Assembly: GCF_024746795.1 (NCBI RefSeq)
Contig: NZ_CP080524.1
Coordinates: forward strand, 5,620,001 to 5,684,000
Source of the DNA: Mesorhizobium sp. AR10
GTDB taxonomy: Bacteria > Pseudomonadota > Alphaproteobacteria > Rhizobiales > Rhizobiaceae
DNA length: 64,000 bases
Reading direction: 5' to 3'
Shown here: positions 43,687 to 51,761 of the stretch, one piece after another
Layout: each line of letters starts with the position of its first letter
Position numbering within the stretch: the stretch's first letter is position 1
The notes under the pieces: model-generated
Databases searched by the model: none
The model's input: only the letters and a program-made list of their open reading frames with translations
Told to the model about the DNA's origin: nothing
Translations under genes and position numbers: made by a program

Positions 43687-44871
43687 ATGAAGATCCGCCG
43701 CATCACCGCGACACCGATCAACCTTCGGCTCGAAGCGCCCTACGCCTGGGTATTCGGCGAGCTCGACGGATTTTCGCCAACCATCGTCGAAGTCGAGACC
43801 GAGGATGGTTTGATCGGCCTCGGCGAAGCGCCGACACCGGCCGCCGCGGCTGTTATCAACGATGTCCTTGCGTCCCGGCTGATCGGCCGCGACGCCTTCG
43901 ATATCGCCGGCGCCGAACATGTTTGCCTGCCCTACTGGACCGGCGTGCAGTCAATCAACGATCGCACCCGCATCATGGCCTTCGGCGCCATCGAGATGGC
44001 GTTGTGGGATCTGCGCGGCAAGGCGTGGAAGCAGCCGCTCTATCAATTGCTCGGTGGCGCGGTGCGCAAGGACATCCCGTTCACCGACTATTTCTCGCTG
44101 CGCGGCGACGGACCTAAGGTGAGAGGCGAGAAGACACCGGAAGCGGTCGCCGACTATTGCGTCGAGATGCACGAGACCTATGGGACGACCTTCTTCGAAG
44201 GCAAGTTCTCGACGCAGGATCCGAAAGTCTCGCTCCGGATGGTCGAGCTGATCCGCCAAAAACTCGGCGACGAGGCGATGATCCGCATCGATTCCAACCA
44301 GGCCTATTCGCTGGCGACGGCCAGGCGATTGGCGCGGCCATTGGAGGAGCTTGGCGTGCGCAACTGGGAAGATCCGGTGGCGACCCTCGAGGAGATGCGC
44401 GAATTGCGCCGCCATTGCTCGATCCCGTTCTCGACGCACAATATCGACATTGCCCGCGCCATGGAGATCAAGGTACCGGACGCGTTCGTCGGCAATCCGA
44501 CGGCGCATGGCGGCATCGGCCGCATGCTGCGCTTCGTCGGCGCCTGCGAGCACGCCGGCATCGACTACTGGTGCTACAGCGGCGACAGCGGCGTCGGCAG
44601 CGCTGCCTATCTGCATCTGTGTGCGGCGCTCGGCTGGATCAGGGAGCCGAACCAGTCGCTGTTTCGCATGTTGCCGATGGACGTCGTCGAGGAAGGACCG
44701 TTTTCGCCGAAAAACAATGTCGTGCGGGTGCCGGAAGGTCACGGCCTCGGCGTCACGCTGTCGCGCGAGAACCTCGCCGCCTGCCATCGCGACTTTGCCG
44801 AGAACGGGCCGTGCAACAAGTATCACGATCCGGTGAAGCCCGGGACGTATCGCCGTCTGCCGCTTAACTAG
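43687..44871 (+). CDS. Enolase-superfamily enzyme, glucarate dehydratase-like subgroup
   Basis: Enzyme of 394 residues with an enolase N-terminal cap (MKIRRITATPINLRLEAPYAW) and barrel. Metal ligands D202 (RIDSNQAYS), E228 (NWEDPV) and N252 (STHNID), the last being an asparagine as in the glucarate dehydratase group. K173 in FFEGKFS sits at the place of the second-strand catalytic lysine and HGGIGRM at the later histidine. The usual glucarate dehydratases have about 440 residues; this is shorter and its substrate is unassigned. It begins 1 base after the stop of the C3LHypD-like gene, so the two almost certainly act in one pathway. Confidence 0.75.
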   Translation: MKIRRITATPINLRLEAPYAWVFGELDGFSPTIVEVETEDGLIGLGEAPTPAAAAVINDVLASRLIGRDAFDIAGAEHVCLPYWTGVQSINDRTRIMAFGAIEMALWDLRGKAWKQPLYQLLGGAVRKDIPFTDYFSLRGDGPKVRGEKTPEAVADYCVEMHETYGTTFFEGKFSTQDPKVSLRMVELIRQKLGDEAMIRIDSNQAYSLATARRLARPLEELGVRNWEDPVATLEEMRELRRHCSIPFSTHNIDIARAMEIKVPDAFVGNPTAHGGIGRMLRFVGACEHAGIDYWCYSGDSGVGSAAYLHLCAALGWIREPNQSLFRMLPMDVVEEGPFSPKNNVVRVPEGHGLGVTLSRENLAACHRDFAENGPCNKYHDPVKPGTYRRLPLN

Positions 44872-45138
44872 GAGGACAGGAGACAGAGAGACGAACACCA
44901 GAAAGAGAAGCCTGCAGCGGCGATTTCGCCCGGGATGCAGGACGGAACGGGCGGAAGCAGTGCCTCGAAAAAAATTTGGCCCCTCCTCCGCAAGGACTGG
45001 ATGGACCGGGAAAACCCGCATGCTACAGTCCAGGTCAATAAACTCGTTGACGGCCGGGAGAAGGAGAAATCCACGGAATTCGTCAACCACAACAAAGCAT
45101 TCGCCAACCACAAGAACACAGGGGAAAGGGTAGAACCC
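44872..45138 (+). other. Non-coding leader before the first Tat-type binding protein
   Basis: The 267 bases carry no supported gene. GTTGAC at about 45051-45056 may be a -35 element and a CACAAGAAC stretch follows; no convincing -10. GGGAAAGGG lies upstream of the ATG. I see no operator palindrome. Confidence 0.35.
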
Positions 45139-46803
45139 ATGAGCAAGGACTTTCGCATTCTCGACTTCATCCGGCGCAGCCGCTCGCCGCTCGAAAATCA
45201 CCTGATCGACGGACTGGTCGATGGCAGGGTCAGCCGCCGCGACTTCATTCGCCACGGCAGCCTGCTCGGCCTGTCGCTGCCGCTTCTCGGCGGCATCGGC
45301 GCTGCTGCCGGCTTCGGCGCCATGCCGTCGCTCGCTCGTGCCGCGGGGGCGCCCGGCGCCACCATCCGCGTCGCCAGCAGCGTCCCCGCCGCGGCAATCG
45401 ATCCCGTGACCATTGCCGATGCCGGCGGTCTTGTCGTCCTGCAGCAGGTCGCCGAATTCCTTTGCGTCGACGGCCCCGACCTCGTGCTGCAGCCATCGCT
45501 CGCCGAAAGCTGGAAGCCGAACGACACCGGCACGGTGTGGACCTTCACGCTGCGCAAGGGTGTGAAGTTCCACAGCGGCGGCGAGATGAAGGCGGACGAC
45601 GTGGTGGCCAGCATCGACCGGCTCGCCGATCCGGCCAATTCGTCCAACGCGCTGTCGGTGTTCACCGGCATCCTGCAGAAGGGCGCCACCAAGAAGGTCG
45701 ACGACTATACGGTGGAGTTCCACCTCGACGCGCCGAACGGCAACTTCCCCTACATGCTGTCGTCCGACAACTACAACGCCGTGATCCTGCCGGCGAGCTA
45801 CAAGGGCGACTACGAGAAGAGCTTCGACGGCACTGGGCCATTCAAGCTCGAAAAATACACGCCGAAGGTCGGTGCGTCGTTCGTCCGCAATGACGGTTAC
45901 TGGGGCGAGAAGGCGCTGCCCGATCGCACCGAGTTCACCTTCTTCGCCGACACGCAGCCAATGATCCTGGCGCTGCAGGGCGGCCAGGTCGACATCATCA
46001 ACCAGCTGCCGGTGCTGGCCGGCGTCGGCCTGCTGACCGATCCGAACATCGAGATCATCAGCCTGAAATCGGTCGCCCACCAGCAGTTGCACCTGCGCTG
46101 CGATTCCGATCCGTTCAAGGATGCACGTGTGCGCCGTGCGATCGCGCTCAGCCTCGACCGCAACAAGCTGGTCGCCGGCCTGATGAAGGGCCGCGCCGTC
46201 ATTGGCAACGACAGTCCGTTTGCCTCCGCCTATCCCTCGACCGACCCGAGCGTGCCGCAACGCCAGCAGGACATCGCGCAGGCCAAGCAACTGATGGAGG
46301 CGGCTGGCGCCGGCAAGGGTTTCAAGGTGACGCTGACCACCGAGCGCTATCTGGAAATCCCCGAATATGCCCAGTTGATCCAGAACGCGGTCAAGGAGAT
46401 CGGCATCGAGCTCGAGCTCAACATCCTCGACCAGGGCGCCTACTATGGAGACGCGGTGTTCGGCAAGTCGAACTGGCTGGATTCGGTGATGGGCATCACC
46501 GACTATGGTCACCGCGGCGTGCCGAACGTCTTCCTTGCCGCACCGCTGAAGAGTGACGGCACCTGGAATGCGGCGCACTTCAAGAACAAGGACTACGATA
46601 CGCTGGCGACCAGCTACATCGCAGCCCTCGATCTCGAAGCGCAAAAGGCGGACGCCGGCAAGATCCAGAAGCTGCTGCTCGAGGAATCGCCGGTCATCTT
46701 CGGCTATTTCTACGACTATCTGACGGCGACCGTGAAAGGTGTCGCCGGCGTGCAGCCAACTGCCATGTCGCAGCTCTTCCTCAGCGGAGCATCGAAGGCC
46801 TGA
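45139..46803 (+). CDS. ABC transporter substrate-binding protein, family 5, Tat-exported
   Basis: Periplasmic binding protein of 554 residues. The N-terminus has a long charged stretch and then SRRDFIRHGSLLGLSLPLLGG (residues 33-53, with the RR at 34-35), a twin-arginine signal, and cleavage after SLARA. The mature part has the SBP_bac_5 hallmarks WTFTLRKGVKFHSGGEMKADDVVASIDRL and GTGPFKLEKYTPKVGASFVRNDGYWGEKALPD, shown in parts. These bind peptides, nickel complexes, opines or glycoconjugates. It is followed by the DppB-DppC permeases and a fused ATPase. A paralogue lies at 51762-53417. Confidence 0.93.
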   Translation: MSKDFRILDFIRRSRSPLENHLIDGLVDGRVSRRDFIRHGSLLGLSLPLLGGIGAAAGFGAMPSLARAAGAPGATIRVASSVPAAAIDPVTIADAGGLVVLQQVAEFLCVDGPDLVLQPSLAESWKPNDTGTVWTFTLRKGVKFHSGGEMKADDVVASIDRLADPANSSNALSVFTGILQKGATKKVDDYTVEFHLDAPNGNFPYMLSSDNYNAVILPASYKGDYEKSFDGTGPFKLEKYTPKVGASFVRNDGYWGEKALPDRTEFTFFADTQPMILALQGGQVDIINQLPVLAGVGLLTDPNIEIISLKSVAHQQLHLRCDSDPFKDARVRRAIALSLDRNKLVAGLMKGRAVIGNDSPFASAYPSTDPSVPQRQQDIAQAKQLMEAAGAGKGFKVTLTTERYLEIPEYAQLIQNAVKEIGIELELNILDQGAYYGDAVFGKSNWLDSVMGITDYGHRGVPNVFLAAPLKSDGTWNAAHFKNKDYDTLATSYIAALDLEAQKADAGKIQKLLLEESPVIFGYFYDYLTATVKGVAGVQPTAMSQLFLSGASKA

Positions 46804-46827
46804 ACGGAAAGAAGCCAATCTTCTAAC

Positions 46828-46853
46828 AGCCAGCTCCCTTGCGGGGGCTGGCT
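46828..46853 (+). promoter_or_regulatory. Hairpin between binding-protein and DppB-like genes
   Basis: AGCCAGCTCCC and GGGGGCTGGCT form an 11-bp stem (one G-U) with the 4-base loop TTGC, 24 bases after the binding-protein stop. No U-tract. The loop contains the TTG that would be the longest-frame start of the DppB-like gene, which makes that start unlikely. Confidence 0.65.
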
Positions 46854-47825
46854 CCACAAGGAGTATTAGCCATTCTCTCCTTCCTCGTCCGGCGTGTCTC
46901 ACTGTCGCTCGTGACGCTGTTCCTGCTCAGCATCATGGTGTTTCTGGGCGGCCAGGTGCTGCCCGGAAATGTCGGTCGCGCCATATTGGGACCGTTTGCC
47001 GACCAGCGCGCCGTCGACACGCTCAATCACACGCTCGGCGTCGACCGTCCGCTGCTCACCCAATACGGCAGCTGGATCTGGAACTTCATCCAGGGCGACA
47101 TGGGCACGTCCTATATTTTCCGCTCGCCGGTGGCGCCCTTCGTCATCGATGCGCTGGGCAATTCGATGAAGCTGGCGGCGGTTGCCTTCGTGCTGGTGGT
47201 GCCAATCGGCATTCTCGGCGGCGTCATTGCAGCGCTCAATCTCAACCGGCCGCTTGACCGCGTCATCAGCCTCGGTGGCCTATCGGTAACGGTGCTGCCG
47301 GAGTTCGTCACCGGCATCATCCTGATCCTGATTTTCGGGGTCTGGCTGCGCTGGTTGCCGATTTCGGCCGCATGGCCGCCCAATGCCGGCTTCTTCACCC
47401 AGCTCTACTACTTGATCCTGCCTTCCCTGCCGCTGTTCCTGGTGCTGTTTGGCTATATCGCCCGCATGGCGCGCTCCGGCATGATCGAGGCGCTGGATTC
47501 CGACTACACGCGAACCGCGGTGCTCAAGGGGCTGCCGTGGCGAACCGTGATCTGGCGGCATGTGCTGCGCAACGCGCTGCTGCCGACCATCACCGTCATC
47601 GCGACGCAGACCGGCTATCTCATCGGTGGCCTCGTCGTCATCGAAACGCTGTTCCGCTACCAGGGGATCGGCTCGCTGATTTTCACCGCCGCACGCGGCA
47701 AGGACTTCCCGATCCTGGAAGCCGGTATCCTCACCATCGGCATCGTCTATGCCATCGCCACGCTGGCCGCCGATTTTCTCTATTCCGTGCTGAATCCACG
47801 GATCCGGCTGGGAACAGACCAATGA
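46839..47825 (+). CDS. ABC transporter permease, DppB/OppB type
   Basis: Inner-membrane permease of up to 328 residues with six helices and the OppB pattern: ILSFLVRRVSLSLVTLFLLSIMVFLGG at the start, DRPLLTQYGSWIWNFIQGDMGTSYI, and RYQGIGSLIFTAARGKDFPILEAG. The start is uncertain: the frame opens at TTG 46839, which lies inside a hairpin without ribosome site, whereas AAGGAG at 46858-46863 is followed 8 bases later by ATT at 46872. The ATT start (317 residues, MLSFLVRRVSLSL) fits homologues better. The coordinates given are the longest frame. ATGA couples it to the next permease. Confidence 0.88.
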   Translation: MRGLAPQGVLAILSFLVRRVSLSLVTLFLLSIMVFLGGQVLPGNVGRAILGPFADQRAVDTLNHTLGVDRPLLTQYGSWIWNFIQGDMGTSYIFRSPVAPFVIDALGNSMKLAAVAFVLVVPIGILGGVIAALNLNRPLDRVISLGGLSVTVLPEFVTGIILILIFGVWLRWLPISAAWPPNAGFFTQLYYLILPSLPLFLVLFGYIARMARSGMIEALDSDYTRTAVLKGLPWRTVIWRHVLRNALLPTITVIATQTGYLIGGLVVIETLFRYQGIGSLIFTAARGKDFPILEAGILTIGIVYAIATLAADFLYSVLNPRIRLGTDQ

Positions 47826-48706
47826 GTCCCACCGACAGCCAGGCCAGCCTGCCTGCGCCCGACAATATGAGCCGGCGCGGCCCGATGGCGGAAGTGTTCT
47901 TTTCGCTGCTGCGGTCCGGCACGTTCCTCACCGGCCTCGGCATCGTGCTGTTCTGGGTTGCCTGCGCGCTGTTCGGCGAGCATTTCGCGCCCTACGACCC
48001 GCTTGCCGACGACATCATCAACGCACTGGCGCGGCCTTCGGCCGAGCACTGGTTCGGCACTGACCAGATCGGCCGCGACGTCTTCTCGCGCGTCATCGTC
48101 GGCTCGCGCGACATCCTCACAGTGGCGCCGCTGGCCACCTTGCTGGCCACCATAGCGGGAACGGCGCTCGGTCTCTTCACCGGCTATTTCAGAGGCATTG
48201 TCGACGACATCATCAGCCGCATCCTCGAAGCCTTCATGGCGATCCCAGTGGTCATCGTCGCGCTGCTCGCCATTGTCGCGCTCGGCACCTCCAAGACCAC
48301 CGTCATCGTCGTCATCGGCCTCAGCTTTGCGCCGATCATCGCCCGCACGGTGCGCTCGGCGGTGCTGGCCGAACGCGAGCTCGACTACGTCGCCGCAGCC
48401 CAGCTCCGGCACGAAAGTGCCATGCATACGATGTTCGTCGAAATCCTGCCCAACGTCATTCCGCCGATCCTGGTCGAAACGACGGTCCGCTTGGGCTATG
48501 CGATCTTCGCCGTCGCCACGCTGAGTTTCATGGGCTTCGGTATCCAACCGCCCTCACCCGACTGGGGGCTCTCAATCTCCAGCAACTACGGCATGATTGG
48601 CGGTGGCTTCTGGTGGACGGTGCTGTTCGACGCGCTCGCCATCGCCTCGCTGGTGATTGGCGTCAATCTGGTGACCGACGGCGTGCAAGGGGCGCTCAAT
48701 GACTGA
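47822..48706 (+). CDS. ABC transporter permease, DppC/OppC type
   Basis: Inner-membrane permease of 294 residues with an N-terminal OppC_N segment. LARPSAEHWFGTDQIGRDVFSRVIVGSRDIL is the conserved periplasmic motif after helix 1; the EAA-type docking loop ERELDYVAAAQLRHESAMHTMFVEILPNVIPPILVE is also clear. Its ATG overlaps the DppB-like stop by four bases, and the fused ATPase gene starts 8 bases before its own stop, so all three are translationally coupled. Confidence 0.93.
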   Translation: MSPTDSQASLPAPDNMSRRGPMAEVFFSLLRSGTFLTGLGIVLFWVACALFGEHFAPYDPLADDIINALARPSAEHWFGTDQIGRDVFSRVIVGSRDILTVAPLATLLATIAGTALGLFTGYFRGIVDDIISRILEAFMAIPVVIVALLAIVALGTSKTTVIVVIGLSFAPIIARTVRSAVLAERELDYVAAAQLRHESAMHTMFVEILPNVIPPILVETTVRLGYAIFAVATLSFMGFGIQPPSPDWGLSISSNYGMIGGGFWWTVLFDALAIASLVIGVNLVTDGVQGALND

Positions 48707-50738
48707 GCCCGCCAAAGCCGCCAATGCGCTCGAATTGCACGATCTCTCCGTCGCCTACCGCGTCGCCGGCCGCAACCGGGCGGTGCTGCGCAACCTCAGC
48801 CTCACAATCGGCCAAGGCGAGGCCTATGGGCTGGTCGGCGAATCCGGCTGCGGCAAATCGACGGTCGCACTTACCGTCGTGCGCTATCTGCCGCGCAACG
48901 GCTCGATCACCGGCGGGGCGATCTCGCTCGACGGCCAGGATGTCATGAAGCTCGACGCCGAGGCCTTGCGGCGCGCCCGCGCCGAAAGCGTCTCGATGGT
49001 CTATCAGGATCCGGGCAAGGCGCTGAACCCGTCGATCCGCATCGGCCGCCAGTTGACCGAGATCTTCGAGCTTGGCGGCATTTCGGGACAGGCCGCCACC
49101 GAGCGGGCGATCGCCATGCTCAACCGGGTGCGCATTTCCGATCCGGTCAGCGTCATGCAGCGCTATCCGCACCAGCTTTCAGGTGGCATGCAGCAGCGCG
49201 TCGCCATCGCCATGGCGCTGGCCAACGACCCGACCATGCTGATCCTCGACGAGCCGACGACCGGTCTCGACGCGACCGTGGAAGCCGAAGTGCTGGACCT
49301 GATCGCGCAGCTGCGCCAGGAGCTTTCGGCGTCAATCCTGTTCATCAGCCACAACCTCGCCGTCGTCTCCAACATGTGCGACCGGGTTGGCGTGCTCTAT
49401 GCCGGCATGCTGGTGGAGGAAGGGCCGACGGAAGCCGTGTTCAACGATCCGCGCCACCCCTATACGGTGGCGCTGCTGCGCTGCCTGCCGCGCGGCGGCC
49501 AGCGCAAGGACCAGGGCCGCCTCGACACCATACCGGGATTCCTGCCCAGCCTTGGCGCCGCGATCAAAGGCTGCGCCTTCGCCGACCGCTGCGCGCTGGC
49601 GACGGACCGCTGCCGCAGCGAATTGCCGCCGCTCTATGATCTCGGCGGAAGGCTGTCGCGCTGCCATTATCACGAACAGGCGCAGTCGCTGCCGCGCGCC
49701 ACGCCAAGCGATGCGGCGGCTGCCGCGCCGAAGGCGGCACCGGAAGCCGTGCTGCGCGTCGAGGGGTTGAACAAGACCTATGCCAGCCATGGCCATGCGC
49801 TGCGGGCGGTGAAGGATGTTTCGGTCAGCCTGAGGCCTGGCGAAACGCTTGGCTTGGTCGGTGAATCCGGCAGCGGCAAGACCACCTTCGCCAGGCTTCT
49901 GCTTGGCCTGGTGCCGCCGGACGAAGGCGGCAGCATCGAACTCGAGGGCAAACCGCTGGCGCCGCGGCTGGACAGCCGCACCGCGGACCAGATCAAGGCG
50001 ATGCAGATCGTCTTCCAGAACCCGGATTCGGCGCTGAACCGCTCGCACTCGATCCGGCATCTGATCAGCCGGGCGCTGAAGCGGCTGGCGGGCTTGAGCG
50101 GTTCGGCGCTGCAGACCCGCCTCGATGAACTCGTGCGTTCGGTGCGGCTTACCGACCGGCATCTCGCCGTCAAGCCGCGCCAGCTCTCGGGCGGGCTGAA
50201 GCAGCGCGTGGCAATCGCGCGCGCCTTCGCCGGCGAGCCGCGCATCGTCGTCTGTGACGAGCCGACCTCGGCGCTCGATGTGTCGGTGCAGGCGGCTATC
50301 CTCAACCTGCTCGCCGACCTGCAGTCGAAAGAGGATGTCAGCTACATCTTCATCTCGCATGATCTGGCGGTGGTGCGTTATCTCTCCGACCAGATCGCTG
50401 TCCTCTATCTCGGGCGGATCATGGAACTGGGGCCGTCCGAAGACGTCTTTTCCGGCCCGCATCACCCCTATACGGAAGCGCTGCTCTCGGCCGTTCCCAA
50501 GCTCGATCAGACCGAGACGTCGCGCATTCGCCTCGACGGCGAAATCCCCAGCGCCACCCATCCGCCATCGGGCTGCGTGTTCCATACACGCTGCCCGCGC
50601 AAGATCGGATCGATCTGCGAGGAACAGGAGCCGCCACTGGCCGAGGCGGAGCCCGGTCACACGATCCGCTGCCATATTCCCTATGCGGAACTTGCGCGGC
50701 TGCAGAAGCAGAAACCGATCGAAACCGAACCGGCCTGA
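48699..50738 (+). CDS. ABC transporter ATPase, fused DppD-DppF type
   Basis: Two ATPase domains in one 679-residue chain that powers the oligopeptide-type importer. The first domain has GESGCGKST (about residues 48-56), LSGGMQQRVAIAMALA and LILDEPTTGLD; the second GESGSGKTT (about 388-396), LSGGLKQRVAIARAFA and VVCDEPTSALD. Each domain ends with the oligo_HPY stretch: HPYTVALLRCLPRGG and GCAFADRCALATDRC, then HPYTEALLSAVPKLD and GCVFHTRCPRKIGSIC, with the cysteines of the usual iron-sulfur-like site. Usually these are two genes. It converges on the LysR gene at 50746. Confidence 0.95.
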   Translation: MTEPAKAANALELHDLSVAYRVAGRNRAVLRNLSLTIGQGEAYGLVGESGCGKSTVALTVVRYLPRNGSITGGAISLDGQDVMKLDAEALRRARAESVSMVYQDPGKALNPSIRIGRQLTEIFELGGISGQAATERAIAMLNRVRISDPVSVMQRYPHQLSGGMQQRVAIAMALANDPTMLILDEPTTGLDATVEAEVLDLIAQLRQELSASILFISHNLAVVSNMCDRVGVLYAGMLVEEGPTEAVFNDPRHPYTVALLRCLPRGGQRKDQGRLDTIPGFLPSLGAAIKGCAFADRCALATDRCRSELPPLYDLGGRLSRCHYHEQAQSLPRATPSDAAAAAPKAAPEAVLRVEGLNKTYASHGHALRAVKDVSVSLRPGETLGLVGESGSGKTTFARLLLGLVPPDEGGSIELEGKPLAPRLDSRTADQIKAMQIVFQNPDSALNRSHSIRHLISRALKRLAGLSGSALQTRLDELVRSVRLTDRHLAVKPRQLSGGLKQRVAIARAFAGEPRIVVCDEPTSALDVSVQAAILNLLADLQSKEDVSYIFISHDLAVVRYLSDQIAVLYLGRIMELGPSEDVFSGPHHPYTEALLSAVPKLDQTETSRIRLDGEIPSATHPPSGCVFHTRCPRKIGSICEEQEPPLAEAEPGHTIRCHIPYAELARLQKQKPIETEPA

Positions 50739-50745
50739 TCCGCTG

Positions 50746-51648
50746 CTAGGACTCGTCAGCCATGCTGAAAGCGCGGTCGCCCTCCGAAAAACCCTGACCG
50801 CCCGACCAGTCCCTTGCCAGCGCACGCAGTCCCATCAGCGCGACATCCAGCGTATCCGACGAGACGGGGTTCGAGGGATAGGCGAGGTAGATCGGTCGCT
50901 GGAAAACCGGTGCATCCTCGATGCGTTTCATGTCGCCCCGTTCGATATAGCCGCTGACGGCGCTGAGCGGCAGATAGGCGGCCGCCTGCTGCGACAGCAC
51001 ATGCTGCAGACCGATGAAGACCAGCCCGGCCGAAATGGCCGGCTTCACCATGCCGGCAAAAGCGCGGTCGTGCTCGATGCGGAATTCGAGCCCCCAGTCC
51101 ATGAGGATGTAGTTCTCCGTCCAGGGCTGGGTCTGTGCCGCATGCTGGACAAGCACGACCTGATCGACAGCCAGCGTTTCATAGACGATGCCGGGATGCG
51201 GCCGCGGCAGATAGAGGATGCAGATGTCGAGCAGGCCCTCAGCCAGCTGGTCTATGGCCAGGTCGGGAAAACTGCCTTCGAGCCGCAGCGCGACGTTCGG
51301 GCACCTATCGCGCATCCAGGCGACCCAGGGCGAGGTGATCCGGTCCCATAGATAGGCAGGCGCGGTCAGCCGCAGCAAAGTCTCATAGCCATCGGGAACC
51401 GCGATGTCTTGCCTCGACTGCTCCCAGGTGCGGGTGATCGAGGAGGCATGCGGCAGGAACTGCCGGCCGGCCGGAGTGAGCGTCACTCCGTCGCGATCGC
51501 GAACGAAAAGCCGGCGTCCCAATTGGTCCTCCAGACCGCGGATTCGCGCGCTGACTGTGGACTGGGCGAGGTTGAGCCGGCTGGCCGCAACAGTGAAGCT
51601 GCCATGGGCGGCAACCTCTAGAAAACTGCGCAGATTTTCAGTGTCCAT
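50746..51648 (-). CDS. LysR-family regulator
   Basis: Regulator of 300 residues: MDTENLRSFLEVAAHGSFTV begins the HTH, which continues AASRLNLAQSTVSARIRGLEDQLGRRLFVRD; the effector-binding domain follows. It is divergent from the second Tat-type binding-protein gene at 51762 across a 113-base gap holding a perfect LysR-type palindrome at 51662-51678, so it probably controls that gene, itself, or both. It also separates two related substrate-binding genes. Confidence 0.92.
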   Translation of the reverse strand: MDTENLRSFLEVAAHGSFTVAASRLNLAQSTVSARIRGLEDQLGRRLFVRDRDGVTLTPAGRQFLPHASSITRTWEQSRQDIAVPDGYETLLRLTAPAYLWDRITSPWVAWMRDRCPNVALRLEGSFPDLAIDQLAEGLLDICILYLPRPHPGIVYETLAVDQVVLVQHAAQTQPWTENYILMDWGLEFRIEHDRAFAGMVKPAISAGLVFIGLQHVLSQQAAAYLPLSAVSGYIERGDMKRIEDAPVFQRPIYLAYPSNPVSSDTLDVALMGLRALARDWSGGQGFSEGDRAFSMADES

Positions 51649-51661
51649 GCCTTGGCTCCCG

Positions 51662-51678
51662 CATCGAAAATTTCGATG
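51662..51678. promoter_or_regulatory. LysR-type operator (T-N11-A palindrome)
   Basis: CATCGAAAATTTCGATG is a perfect palindrome with 8-bp arms and contains T-N11-A (51664-51676), the canonical LysR recognition box. It lies 14 bases from the LysR ATG and 84 bases from that of the binding-protein gene. An AT-rich CATCAAAAAATATCGC follows where the activation site would be. Confidence 0.75.
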
Positions 51679-51761
51679 GCTCCCATCAAAAAATATCGCT
51701 TTTCGGCCGCAGTCAACAATGACCTAGATGGCCAGCCCCCCAAGGACAAAGGAATGCAGCC

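Noticed and set aside
44872..45138. Possible small protein in the leader before the first Tat-type binding protein
   Set aside because: The frame runs from 44935 into the binding-protein gene without its own stop, has no good start and no conserved content.
43951..46902. Open frame of 983 codons antisense to an enolase-type and a binding-protein gene
   Set aside because: It spans two clear sense genes and their gap and has no recognisable domain; it is a by-product of high GC.
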